Positions 46,441 to 59,165 of a stretch of DNA of 64,000 nt are shown here, piece by piece. The notes under the pieces are model-generated. The model searched no databases, was not told the DNA's origin, and saw only the letters and a program-made list of their open reading frames with translations. Positions within the stretch are counted from its first letter, which is position 1. Every line of letters starts with the position of its first letter. The position numbers and the translations under genes were made by a program. The DNA comes from Diogma glabrata (taxonomy: Eukaryota > Arthropoda > Insecta > Diptera > Cylindrotomidae), in the NCBI GenBank assembly GCA_963693315.1, contig OY856187.1, forward strand, positions 117,345,166-117,409,165, given 5' to 3'.

Positions 46441-47078
46441 TTAATGTTTTTTATGTTTGTTAGTAAAATTACAGACCTGCGTATAAAATTACTCACCTTC
46501 GTATCAAAAAACAACTCAATTTTAAATAATCAAATTATAAACATTGGGAAAATCGAAACCTTTCTTATTTTCTGTTAATAAATACTCAAATGGGGTTTTC
46601 TCGTCAACGAATCGAAACGCATGTCTGTTGTTTGAGTATGTTTTAATTTTATTTAAAAACCAAAAAAAAGAAAAGAAAGAAAAAAGGGCACTTTTGGATT
46701 TCGGCATAATTAAAAATTCTATTTTATTAAAAATCAAAACTGAAAGTTTCATATCAAATACGCGAAAAATATTTCAATGTAATTTTTTTACTAATACCGC
46801 ATTTACAGCGGCATAGCAAATTAGCAGATGTAATTTAAATCTGTGCTGTAAACACTTTTTATTTTAAAAGCTTGCAACTAATTTGATATCTAGCCTTACT
46901 AAAAATCAATTTTTTTTTAATTTAATACTTCACGCTTTGAACACCATTGCAAATAAAAATCTTTGATTTCTACACCGTCTCCTTTTCCCAAAAATTAATA
47001 TACTACCTATTAATTTGCTATGTCGCTGTAAATGCGGTATAAGTCTTATTTAATACCTTCTAAACAAAAAAAAAAGTC
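46441..47078. other. No gene seen
   Basis: AT-rich sequence. Two short stretches, TAATACCGCATTTACAGCG near 46792 and TGTAAATGCGGTAT near 47028, are inverted relative to each other and may be the ends of a small element of about 250 bp. No coding support. Confidence 0.45.
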
Positions 47079-48580
47079 GGACAAGTGCGAATAAAATTCG
47101 CTCGCCAAGGGTTCCGGGAATGTAAAAGAACACAATATCAAAAAATAAATAACATAAAGTTATGTTGTAAAGTCTTTATATCGCCAGACTATGGACGCAT
47201 AACAGAATAAATGTTTAATCGTAGACGTCAATACTAAATGTCAATCACATCTACATTAATCAAAAATGTTACTTGAGGTTAAATCTTATCGATAGCTGTT
47301 TATGTTAACTAAAGAAAGATTTAACCAGTATTTTAATGGTTGAAATTGGGAATATTTGTTCTATAAATCAGCGTCGAAATATAGGGTGGTATAAAATATA
47401 CATACACTTAAAATAGCACTTTTTTATCAATTACTAAAAAACTGTACATCGCAAAATTCTATAAAATTTGCAATGTTTCTTAAATTAAGTGCTCTTTCAA
47501 ATGATACCCCACTCGTTTGGGTCAAAAAAAGTTTTTTTTACCCTCTCCACACCCATTCCCTAAACACACAGAAATATAATTATTTGAGACCTCGCTATAA
47601 TTGTCATTTAAAGTTTACCAAACTTCCTGTCTATATGCATTTTCCAAATTGTTCTGTCAATCAGTGTCGAAACGTAGGGGGAGCACGGTTTGAAAGTTTT
47701 ACATTTTTGACAATAACTCGAAAACGGTGACCAGTGAAATTCTAAAGAAAGTGCGTTATTTCTTAAATTAGGTGTTCTTTCAAATGATACCCCACTCGCT
47801 TGGGTCAAAAAAAGTTTTTTTTTACCCTCCTTACACCCATCCCTTAAATACACAGATATATAATTATTTGAGAGTTCGCTATAATTTTCGTCGTTCAAAA
47901 ATTGTGTCTCTGTGAATTTTTACAAATTTTTCTGTTAATTAGGCTCGAAATGCAAGGGGGGACCAACTTTTTGTGTCACTTTATTGATAATAATTCAAAA
48001 ACTATGCATTGCAAAATCTAAAAAAAATGGCAATATTTCTAAAATCAAGTGCTCTTTTAAATGTCACCTACAATAACCTGGTTTTAAATGATTTTACCCC
48101 TCAACATTCCCACCCCTTTAATAAATATAGTTATAAGTATCTGCCACTTTCCTATATTTTTCATTAAAAACCTACTAATTTTTCTATCATTCCAAATATA
48201 TTTCAAGATTTTCGATGAAGTAGGGTTGGAGTTAATCGGGGCAATAAAACATCGATAAAACGTCATTTTTGAAAATTATACCAAAAATCGTGAGGTGTAA
48301 AATTCCAAAATATATTTTTAAATAATGCTGAAATGAAGCCCTATGATACCCTACTCGTCTCGCTAAAAAATGTATGTTTTCAAAGGCTTTACATCGTACC
48401 TCTTTAAAACAAACGAACACAACTTTATTTATTTTTTTAACCCGCCATCTTTTGTGGATAGGTTAGTTTTATAAGCACCTCAAATTTTAAGTTCATCGGA
48501 TTAATGGTTCACGAGATAATCGAAATAGTTTGAAAAACACGATGTACTCTCACCAATAGTGTTCCGTATAAAAAAGTTGA
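47079..48580 (+). repeat. GTCGGACAAGTGCGA-type dispersed repeat with ~283-bp tandem units
   Basis: It starts with AAGTCGGACAAGTGCGAATA and CGCCAAGGGTTCCGG, an opening that recalls a repeat family common in insect genomes (from memory). It ends near AGTGTTCCGTATAAAA at about 48560-48575. Inside, a block containing CAAATGATACCCCACTCG, GGGTCAAAAAAAGTTTT and ATATAATTATTTGAGA occurs at about 47495 and 47778, with a decayed third near 48050. No protein is recognised. Confidence 0.6.
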
Positions 48581-49172
48581 ATAGAATCGGTCAACCAGTT
48601 TTTAGTAAATAGCATAAAGTACAAAAAAAATCAAACTAATGATACAGTCAAATGCTTTTTCTCGTAAACACAAAATAAAGCATGTCTGTAATTTTAGTAT
48701 GGTTTGAGTAAATAATAAACCTTTAAAATATAAAAAAATGAAAAAAAAACAAATTGAATAGTTTGAATAATTAAAAATTAAAAAAAATCATCTAGCTAGA
48801 AGCATTTTATTTTTTTTATCAGTGTAATATTTTTATAAAGCCACATTAAGTAGCAAAAAAAACTTTACTCAAATCGAATAACGCGTTCAACACAATTTGA
48901 CTTTAATGTTTGATGTCACTAAATTTCATTAAAAATTTCGAGCCACCCTGTGTCTTTCACTAGTGAAAAATAAAAAAAAAACGTATAATTTTTTTTATTG
49001 TACTAACGATTACCGAAGCTTCAAAAACATCGGAAAAGATCAGGTGGGTTCACATCATCGGCGTCTTGATTCGATTTTCCATCAATATTTTAATGAACGA
49101 AATAAAAATAAAATAAGAGATAAAGGAAATTTTTTAGAATATTTGGAGTATCTAATTAAAATGAAATAGCTA
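48581..49172. other. No gene seen
   Basis: AT-rich sequence up to the assembly gap. The end (about 49105-49165, GAAATAAAAATAAAATAAGAGATAAA) resembles 27755-27800. Confidence 0.5.
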
Positions 49173-49372
49173 NNNNNNNNNNNNNNNNNNNNNNNNNNNN
49201 NNNNNNNNNNNNNNNNNNNNNNNNNNNNNNNNNNNNNNNNNNNNNNNNNNNNNNNNNNNNNNNNNNNNNNNNNNNNNNNNNNNNNNNNNNNNNNNNNNNN
49301 NNNNNNNNNNNNNNNNNNNNNNNNNNNNNNNNNNNNNNNNNNNNNNNNNNNNNNNNNNNNNNNNNNNNNNNN
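49173..49372. other. Assembly gap (200 N)
   Basis: Exactly 200 undetermined bases, a conventional placeholder between contigs. The true distance and the 3' end of the non-LTR element at 49430-49846 are therefore unknown. Confidence 1.
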
Positions 49373-49429
49373 GTTCCTTATTGTATTTTTATCCGTTTTG
49401 GTTTGGAGTGTTTTTAAGCCAGTTCTATA

Positions 49430-49843
49430 TTATGTAGATTCGTCGATGTTACCAGTAACCTGGCTATCTCTGACATCTTGCAGAAAGCATCTTGCTGTCT
49501 TCCTTATGTCTCTGGGTGGTTCTATCGTAGTTAAGGTGTCATTGCAAGGATGTTGCTCTTTGTGACAGGCCAATAGATATTGTTTGGTTAGCATTTCATT
49601 ATGTTCACGGACCGACAATATGTTACTTTCCTCGTGCAAGTGATCACGGTGGGCCATCAGGTGACATCCGGTTGCGGTTCGCAAGGCAGAATTTTGTGTT
49701 GTTTGTAACTTATTCCAGTGAGTGTTGGCAACTTGAGAGGCCCATATGGGTGCAGCATAATTTATAATAGGTCTTCCTATTGCTTTGTACGTTGTTAAGA
49801 TCGTGTTTTTATCTTTGCCCCATGAACTACCCGCTAGTGCTTT
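49430..49843 (-). pseudogene. Non-LTR retrotransposon ORF2, C-terminal part (displaced)
   Basis: The minus-strand frame encodes KALAGSSWGKDKNTILTTYKAIGRPIINYAAPIWA, the block that follows the RT domain in Jockey/CR1-type elements. It runs on to a stop at 49430. It is the direct continuation of LKNRNNAL encoded at about 58960-58940. The two halves are separated by the 9.1-kb element at 49844-58936. Removing that insert and a TT duplication rejoins NNAL to KALA in frame. Confidence 0.85.
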
Positions 49844-50250
49844 CACTCAAAAAAAAAACCAAGTGAAACTAATAAAATTCTACATACATTTTACAATTTT
49901 TTTATAAATATACAACACACAAAAATTTTTGTAAAATTTACATTTTTACAATAAATATTGTCATTGTGAAAAAAATTATTTATAAACACTACAAATTCTT
50001 TTATTTACATCCAACAAAAGATTTTAAGGTTTATAAATTAAATTATGAAAATGGCAGAAATATTTTCTGGCTTAATAAATATTTTGTAAAATCTTCAAAT
50101 TAAAAATTTAAGTTTATCAGAGATATTGTGAAATTTATAAAACTTATTAAATTGTTTCCACAAAAGTTTTAGAAAAAGTACAAACCCTTTTATAGCATCA
50201 ACAAAAAGCATTTATGGATTTAATAATATTTTTTTGTAATATATATATAA

Positions 50251-50382
<132 letters not shown>

Positions 50383-51005
50383 TATATAAACATGCACATG
50401 TATCATATGGTAACTCCGTTAATAAATAAAACACTTTTTTTGCATACATTTGCTATATTTTGTAAATAATTTCTAGTTAAAATTTTTTACAATATTTTAT
50501 AAGCCTATTCGGTATGTTGAATGAATTTTCGTTTACTAAATTACTAAATTAAAAATCGCAGTTTCTCTAATTCATCAGGAAAAGGAAACTTTTTTGGGAT
50601 CCGGAACACTAAATCCTAAAGAAAGAAACATGTTTGTTTTACATTTTCTTTCGTCACTTAATGTGATATTAACGTAGTGTATTAAATGAAATAAAATCCC
50701 AGATTATCCTTTTGTTATAATATGGAGAAAAATACTACGTCACTAAATGGTTTTACTTTTTCTTGTGGCATAGGTTTACTTTGCCATTTGGTCTGTAAAC
50801 GAATTTAAAAAATAAATAATTATCAACTTTTTCATCAAACTTACATGCTGCATGTTTATGCTTACCAATTTCTAACCCTATGGTTTCTCTACTGTTGAAA
50901 ATTAAGAAATATATCTCCCGTTGAGGCGTTGAATTTAATTAATTTTAGTCTTGTAACCAGAGGCGCAGCTAGGGGGGCGGGGGGGCGGTCCGCCCCGGGT
51001 GTCAC

Positions 51006-51391
51006 CCGTTTTGGGGTGACACCCGAACGTTAAAAACTTAAACAAACCATCACAATGTTTTCAACGATAAATCACTTCGAAACCGTTTTGGGGTGACACC
51101 CGAACGTAATCAGCTTAAACAAACCATCACAATGTTTTCAATGATAAATCACTTTGAAACCGTTTTGGGGTGACACCCGAACGTAAACAACTTAAACAAA
51201 CCATCACAATGTTTTCAACGATAAATCACTTCGAAACCGTTTTGGGGTGACACCCGAACGTAAACAACTTAAACAAACCATCACAATGTTTTCAAAGATA
51301 AATCACTTCGAAACCGTTTTGGGTGACACCCGAACGTAAAAAACTTAAACAAACCATCACATGTTTTCAACGATAAATCACTTAGAAACCA
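51006..51391 (+). repeat. 77-bp tandem array, five units, at the hAT left end
   Basis: CCGTTTTGGGGTGACACCCG recurs at 51006, 51083, 51160, 51237 and 51314, exactly 77 bp apart (the fifth lacks one G). Each unit also has AACAAACCATCACAATGTTT and GATAAATCACTT. Every unit carries the palindrome GGGTGACACCC that is also near the right end. The units may act as repeated transposase-binding sites (inference). Confidence 0.95.
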
Positions 51392-52699
51392 TTTTAACCA
51401 GGTTATCCATGTAATTTTAATTTATAAATTGTGATAACTTATAAATGTGTCCTATAAATGTGTTATTGGTTCAAAAAGAATCTATTCTACTTTTAAAAAT
51501 TTTTGAGTTATTACGTGAAATAAAATTTTAACAATATTAATCGAATCAACATGTTGAGCATTGAATCCCATCACCACAATTACTCAATAGCTTTGAATAT
51601 TCCTATAGATACCATATTGACCGTTTTTTACGATATATTATTTAGTATGCAAGCATGATTATTTAATGACCAGGTCTAAAAACACATATGCTGAATAATG
51701 TATAGGAAAAGTGGTTTACGTCGATAATGTGGCACCCTTTGTCGATAGGGTGGCACCCTTGAGTTACAATGTCTCTATTCCAAAATTATTTCTAAAATAT
51801 CCGCTTAACCTTACTACCTAATATATGTTTTACATTTCAAACAAATTAATTGCAAACACCTAAGGAAACTAACAAACAATCAAATTACCGTGTTTGTAAA
51901 TGATCTCAAAATAATTTTTTTTCCTTTATCTTGAAACTCAAAGAATAAATTGAAATAGATCGTTTTTCAATGGACACAAAAATAATTACTGTAGAATAAA
52001 ATGGCAGTTATGCAATTACTGCAGTTTTGCAAATTTTTGTAGGTTGATACATACTCATACTGTTTGTTTTCAGTTTTATATATTTATATATTTGAATTAA
52101 ATGAAAGTTTTTCCTCTTGGAAATTTCAAACTCATCAAGTGATTCTTTTAAAGATCCTTGGCTACATAAATGTAAAGCCTTCAATTTTTTTTTAAAAGTG
52201 GTGTAGCTATTGTTATTAACTATGTAAATGGTTTGCAAAAATAAACTTTAAATTTTGTTTATTTTTCTTCTTAGGCAGGTATTCCTTAAATCAGCCGTAA
52301 AACATTTTCCGGTTTTCCCGATGTAAAATTTTTCACAAAAATCACATTCAATTTTGTAAATTATTAAGCATGATTCTAATTGGATATTTAATTTAGGTTT
52401 CAATTCTTTATATAAAATATATTTTAGGATTTCATACTTATATTTTTTTAAATAGTTCCTTATAATATTAGGCTATGATTTGTATATTCCATTTTATCAA
52501 ATATTATTTAATATAAGTTGTTACAAGGAAATTTAAATAAATTAATTTTCTTGGCGGTGTATTTAGTCGTTAACACAGTGTACTTATTATGAACTATGTA
52601 CCTATTATGTATCCTACAAATATATTTAGAATTAATGCTTTGCTGATACCTATACTATAATTAAAAATATTTTTTTAGATTTCGTTTAGCAAATATCCC

Positions 52700-55569
52700 A
52701 AAAAATAAAAATGCCACGAGGAGTTCATACTTTTTAAAGAAAAAGTTGGTTTCAGCAGAGAAAGACCAAATCTATAAATATGTTACAAAACCCGATGATA
52801 TCCAAGGTTCATCAAAAGAAACTGATTATCACGTTGATGCAACGAATGTTTCAGAGAATATTGGCTCATCTTCGGAAAGTAACAGCAACAATACAGAATT
52901 AATAATGATAACCTATGATGACGAATTAGAAAGGAATAATGAAAATGACAGTGATAATGCCGCTAATGCTTCTACTATCGAAGACAGTATTTGCATGGGT
53001 GAATCACTTCAGGACTTAAGAGATGTATCACATTGGAATATACTAGTCTCTGGTAATGTTCGCATTGAAATCATAAAAAAAGAAAGTGAATATTTTCAAA
53101 ATAGAGAAGGGTCGTTTGTTACTGTATCTAGACACGGGTTAGACATAAAAGGTGATGTTCGCCATCTTTCTAAAGAATGGTTTTATAAAATGATGAATAA
53201 TGGTGAAAAAATTCTACGGCCATGGATTGTTTATTCTCCTGTAAATAATAACTTGCGTCCTGTATTGCTTCTGTTGTCGTGTATTTGCTGTCACCAATAA
53301 TAATAATACAAAATCAACATTTACTACTGGATATCAGAAGCGGTGGAAACTAAATCACAAAGTGGCCGAGCATGAAACTTCAAATGAACATCTGGAGAAT
53401 TTTGAAAAGTGGAAAACTTTGGAAATGAGATTAAAAATACATAAAACGATACGAGACGCAGCCTTGCAATTAATATATAATAAAAAACAGAAGTGGAAAC
53501 ATCTTTTATCAAGATTATTGGATATAACTTTGTTTTTATCTAAACAAAACCCAGCATTTCGTGGACATGATGAAGCACAAAGTTCTTCAAATAAAGGCAA
53601 TTTCTTAGAACTAACCAAACTATTGTCAAAGTATGATGTAGTGTTAAAAGAACACATTTTGAATTTGGAGCATGGTAAATCACCAAAAGTATCATATTTG
53701 TCACCAGATATACAAAATGAGTTCATAAATGTTTTAGCGATCCACGTAAAGTTTAAGCTTGTCAACGAAATTAAATCGGTTAAGTATTTTGGAATTATGT
53801 TTGATAGCACACCTGACATTTCACATATTGATCAAATGTCAGAAGTGATTCGTTATGTGAAAATTGATGGTAGTAAAGTGGAAATCAAGGAAGTATTCCT
53901 TGGATTTTTTCCTTTACGTGGAAAAAAGCCGCTGATTTAAGCGATGAAATTCTTACACTGAAAAAAAAATTGAAGTAATGATAACCTCATCTCGAAGATG
54001 GCAGTTTATTATTCATGCAAAGAAAAGATATTTACAAACAATTTCACCGTGATTGGGACAGCTACTCAGTACTGAGTAACATTTTCCTGATAACAGAATA
54101 AGGTGTAATTAAAATATAAAGTGCTATCCAATATAACCGTAGTTGAATAAAGTTAATAACTATTTCCATGAAAACATATTTCTTTGGCCTTATATCATGA
54201 ATTTTTCATTTTAAAATTTAAGTATTTGAGATTAATTGAATATTTTATTTTCACATAAATATTTCATGTGATTGTCTCAACTGCATCGGCTTATCATTGT
54301 ACGGTTGTTGAATCAATCTCGTATTTCGATTCGCCATATCTGCCCGCACGGTGAGGTTGAGACAACTGCATTTCGATTGGAAATAGGACCTGTTTTTTTC
54401 AGTGTAAAATCTTGAAAATGATGGAATAGATGTTATGAATTGTCGCTCCCAAAGGTTATGATAATGCAGCTGTTATGAGTGGGAGAAGTGGAGGCTATGG
54501 AGAAGTGCACATGGAGAAGTGCAAGATATTATTTAAGCAAAAAATAACAAAGCAATTTTTGTGGGCTGCAAAGATCATTCAATTAATTTATACGGCCAAC
54601 ACGCGTCAGTGGAAGCCATTTTTACATGTTTTTCTGCTTCGACTAGCCGCTGGGAAATACTTGCTAAGCACAACAAAGCAACTGTCAAAATACTCTTAAC
54701 AGCGCATTGGAGTGCTCATTATTCTGCAGTAAAAGTATTGGCCGAAAACTTTGATGGGATTGTGGCTGAAATTGAGAAGTTAAGTGATCAACAAGAAAAT
54801 GTAGACACTAGAGGCGCTGCACAGAATCTTATCAATGCAGCATGTGATTTTTCGTTTCTTTGCTATATTTTGTTTTGGAATGATATTCTAAGAGAAATAA
54901 TATCTGTGCTCGGATTGGATTGCAAAGCACGGGCTTGAATATTGATCAATTAGCTACAAAAATAGAGTCAATTCATAACGAAGTCTCATTGTAGAAGAGG
55001 CAATAGATCTTGCTGCGAAAAAATCGGAGGACTATGACATTCCAATGGAAAGCCGAATTCGTCATAAAAACGCAAAAAACGAACGGGTGGTGAGTTTGCA
55101 CCTGATGTTGGACTGACACTGAGAGCTCAACTTAAAAAGGACATGTTGGAATGTCTTGACCGATTCAGTGTTGAACTCCGAACTAGACTGAAGTCAGTTC
55201 AAGATTTAGCTTCATTGTTCGCAGACAAACACTTAGCTTTTGGCGAACAGTGAAGAGTTAAAATTATCGGTATCAAAATTTACTGGTTTTTATGATGCGG
55301 TATTGGCAACAGAACTCCTCATAGAGATACAAAGGGTGAGGAGGCATTTAAAAGCGGCCAATGTTACAGTTTCTAACTGGGTGTACCTAGACATTTTGAA
55401 ATTCATCGTAGAATGGGATTTTTTAGAATTTCTTCCGAATCTTACGGTCACACTAAAGTTATTTATGACTATTTGTGTATTAGTGGCTTCGTGTGAGAGG
55501 AGTTTCAGCAAATTAAAATTAGTTAAAAATTACTTGTGGGCTTATAATAATAATGCTCATTTGTATTAA
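52700..55569 (+). pseudogene. hAT transposase, DUF4371 / ZMYM1-like, decayed
   Basis: Reading order: LKKKLVSAEKDQIYKYV; an acidic low-complexity region; REGSFVTVSRHGLDIKGDVRHLSKEW; the TTF-type finger LRPW...YSPV and CFCC (after one shift); KRWKLNHKVAEHETSNEHLENF; the DUF4371 region including FRGHDEAQSSSNKGNFLEL and YFGIMFDSTPDISHIDQMSEVIRYV; then, beyond the MITE, ENDGIDVMNCRSQGYDNAAVMSG. Last comes the dimerisation block FMTICVLVASCERSFSKLKLVKNYL (55460-55540). This is the domain order of hAT transposases related to ZMYM1-like proteins. Several shifts and stops plus the MITE at 53956 inactivate it. Confidence 0.85.
53956..54404. mobile_element. 449-bp MITE, CACTGAAAA ends (copy 2)
   Basis: CACTGAAAAAAAAATTG at one end and TTTTTTTCAGTG at the other, with perfect TA duplication (53954-53955, 54405-54406). 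It is the same family as 12470-12921. It sits between DLSDEIL and NDGIDVMN of the hAT transposase, so it jumped after that transposon had inserted. Confidence 0.9.
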
Positions 55570-55692
55570 TTAAAAAAAATTATAAATTACGTTTATCGGC
55601 TTTTTATTATTATTGACAGTTTTTATTTTTGGGGTGACACCACAATATCCGCCCCGGGTGCCACCCATGCTAGCTACGCCACTGCTTGTAAC

Positions 55693-57281
55693 ACAAGTGT
55701 TTCTCCAATTTTGGTTTAGTTCTGCCCATGAACAATTATTTTTTGTCATGAACAGTTCTCCCTTTATAACTAGGGTTAATTTTTAAAAAGCACGAGTTTT
55801 ATAAATGTTTAATTTAATGAGCTACTATGAGATTTAAAAATTTTTGTTGTGTTTAAAGGTTAAAAAAAGACATTTTTGATAATAATATTTTAAGTTATAA
55901 TTTTTTAACAATTTACTATGTAAAATTAAAAAATAATAAGGTTTATATCTCATCGATTGTTTTTTATATTTTCTTTTATAATTTTAAACCTTTATTAATT
56001 CACAAAAAATTGGGTTTTGTGCGATATTTTTTGGAAATTATAGAAATTTTTGAATAAATTATTATCTCTTTAGTTTTTTTTTAAATTTCAAAAAAAAAAT
56101 CGCCAAAATCTAAATGTTTAGTATTATGTAGAAAAGTAATGAAATTATAAGGCAAAAAATAAAATTTAACGGAGATATCCACCCTCCATCCCTTATTATT
56201 TTTTAATACTTTTTATAACAAATAATCAAAAACTGTAATTGTATTTATTTTAATTAAAAAAAGACTTACTCATTCATTAAAACAAAAAAAATTTGAAAGC
56301 CGTTAAGTTGTTAGTGAAATACATCAAATTGAACATATATGAAACTCGTGGTTTGTAAAATTACACCTAACTTAAAGGGAGAATCACTCACGATTACAAA
56401 AACTTTTCTTCCTTATGAAATGTTGTTTTTTATTTTCTCTTCCACTGTAAAAAAAAGTATAAACAAATCAAAAAGTTTGTGTTAAAAAACTGAATTTCTG
56501 GTTTAAAATTCGTGATTTTGACCTATGTATGGAATGTACCACGTCAAACGGATCAACGCTGAGCTTAAAATTCTATTAGTCGTTGAAAGTTGAACCCTTT
56601 TTCTGACCTTTGCTTGCTAAACACGAACATACCCTTAAACATTTTGATATAATAGTTAAAAAAATTGAAAAAACGGTTTCTATTAAAAGATGCGATGAAT
56701 TTTACAAGTATAGCAGTTAAACAGTTTAAGAAATTCTATAATCTTGCTTATATTGGCGCCATAAACAAATTTTTTTACGACAGAGAATTTTGAACACAGC
56801 CTTGATGTGTTTGAGATAAAACGACCCATATATATAAAGAATGTAGACTCTAAGTTAAAACAACTTACCATACATTCAGTAAGGAACGAATTTATTATAG
56901 CTCGCCAGTTGTCCTGCTATGCCAGTCGCCATATTTTGATTAATTTTTAATTAATTATTATTGTCCATCAAAATTGAACGTAGCCGACAATTTAAACTAC
57001 TATCATAATATCATCATAATATTAATTATGTATTAACCATCAAAAGTGTCATTTAAAACGACGATGATGTTAATACTGTTCAAACTAGAGACTATCACTA
57101 CCACTATTTATTATATATAGACCACTAAATTAGCACAATTTAAAAAAAAATACTTTTCTACTTAGACAACCAGATTGTAACTGAAAAGGTTTAATACCAA
57201 TTTTCGTTATGACTTCAATTTATAAACTTTTATAAAAGTGTTTGTAAAAAGAATTTTTTTTTTGTAAAATAGTTGTTGATT
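55693..57281. other. No gene seen (interior of the 9.1-kb element)
   Basis: AT-rich sequence between the hAT element and DINE-like copy C. The frames are short and unsupported. Confidence 0.5.
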
Positions 57282-57400
57282 TTAGGTAGATTTCATATAA
57301 AAATCTACCTATTGCAATGGGCTTCATCTCGGAATTTCGGAAAAATTTTGATGCCAAACGACTATTTGTGATAAGCGGAGATGGAAAAACAAAAAAAAAA

Positions 57401-57431
<31 letters not shown>

Positions 57432-58504
57432 ACGATATGAGGTATAACGGAATTTAGCGGCACTCTCACGGTCGCATTTTTCGACCTACATCAAAATAAT
57501 TTTCTGTGTATGTTTCGGCAAATAATGTCTTGGACAAGTTCGTGAACTGGCCATATCCGGGTACCGGTTAAGCGGCTAGAGCCTAAAAAGTCGAATAATC
57601 TATGGCGCTATAACTTCCGTTTGAATAATAATATTTTAATAAAATTTAAAAATATTGAATATTTGAACCTTTTTTTATCATTTTTATCCAGATGACTACT
57701 TTGGCGTTTCAGGTTCCTCAAAAATCAGCTGTTTTAAAAATTTACTAAACTTTGCTGCCCTTGATCTAGCTGAAATGGCCAAGCTCATAGTTGAAAACTT
57801 TTTTTCACGTACTTAAAATATAAATCTTTCTAAAATTTTCAAAAATAATAGTTTAAGTCTAACGGTTGAGACCTAACGGCTGTTGAAATTAAAACAAACG
57901 CAAAAGGCAATGCTTTCATCATGTTTCAGTTTATGTTATTTAAATTCATCTTAACTTTTAAACATACTTTTCAACTATAGCCTCAAAAAATTTCAGCTTT
58001 CTAACCCAAAAGGTTCCATTTTTATAAGCATTATAATGCAACCCTTACACGAAAAATATCAACCCATTTAATACCATAGAAAAATTATCAAAATCTCTTT
58101 TGTTTTTATTTTTTTTACTAAGTAACCGTTTCGAAAAAGATTAAATAAGAACAAAAAAACACAACAACAAAAGATGATTTTGAAATAAAATTGTTTGATA
58201 ATGTTTGATTATAAATTATGTGTGATGGTATAATTGTAGTTGTGACGTAGTTCATTTGATCTTTGGTGGATTTAATATGTTATTAAAAGTAGTTTAAACC
58301 AACTTAAATAAAACTGTTCCGAAATTGTATTGATGGAGTTAGTTCGGATAATGTATTAAATTTGGTTCGATAATTTTTTTGAATTATTCTGTTTCTACTT
58401 ATATTTTTTATTTAAACTAATCTGACTTATCTAATTTTATTTGGACACAAAACCGTCTGACCCCGAAATCTACCTATTTCTAGCGGATATACCTGCCGCT
58501 GGGA
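57282..58504 (-). mobile_element. Helentron/DINE-like repeat, copy C
   Basis: It is a minus-strand copy. Its 3' hairpin (AGGTAGATTT...AAATCTACCT) is at 57282-57312, the short TA tract at 57406-57430, the CACTCTCACGGTCGC word at 57461 and the 5' palindrome AGCGG...CCGCT at 58482-58500. It contains fewer tandem units than copy A. It lies inside the 9.1-kb element. Confidence 0.75.
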
Positions 58505-59165
58505 TTTTTTTTAAATTGCAAAAGTCTCCTTGTAAAGTTTAAAAAAAAATCTTCAATAATCGTATTAAGTTTTACAACAAAAATTGTAGAATGTTATTTT
58601 TCTGTTCACAAAATTTTACAAAATTTTGTACAATTGATTTTCATTTTGTTATGGATACACGATTTATGATTTAAAATTTAAAAAAATCAACATAATCTTA
58701 AAAATATTTTTGTCAAAACAATAAAAAAAGTTGTAATTAGAAATATTTATGATTTTTGTACTTTTTTAATCCAAATCACAAAAACAATTGGTAAGTTTAC
58801 AAATGTTTTTCATATTTAAAAAAGTATACAAAATTTTCTATAAAGTTTAGGATTTTTTGGTAAATTCACAAAAATATTTTGTTAGCAATTTTACAAAACG
58901 ATTTTGTAAATCTTACCTGCAATATTTTTTTGAGTGTTCAATGCGTTATTCCTGTTTTTCAATCTTGAGTTTATTAGTTGTGCATGAGCATTGAATTTAA
59001 GCAGTGGGTCTAATGTTACACCCAACAGTCTCGGAACTGTAGGAATAAGTATGTTGTCTTTGCAGAGGCTTAGTGTTGAATTTGCCTCCTTCGTCCATGT
59101 GGTGAAAAGTGTAGAAGTGGACTGTTCAGTGGAAAGTTTTAGTTTTCTGGTTTTAAACCAATCAT

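Larger units (their letters stand above)
50958..55684 (+). mobile_element. Near full-length hAT transposon (ZMYM1/DUF4371 type)
   Basis: The left end CAGAGGCGCAGCTAG and right end CTAGCTACGCCACTG are imperfect inverted repeats of the CAGTGGCGTAGCTAG type. The 8-bp duplication CTTGTAAC lies at 50950-50957 and 55685-55692. Both subterminal regions carry GGGGTGACACC and GCCCCGGGTG words. The 4.7-kb body contains a 77-bp array and a decayed transposase, itself broken by a MITE. An old autonomous family member, now dead. Confidence 0.95.

Noticed and set aside
51006..51391. CRISPR-like array
   Set aside because: The 77-bp units are contiguous tandem repeats without unique spacers, in an animal transposon.
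52008..52238. Minus-strand frame MQTIYIVNNNSYTTF
   Set aside because: It lies in the non-coding 5' part of the hAT element with no similarity I recognise.
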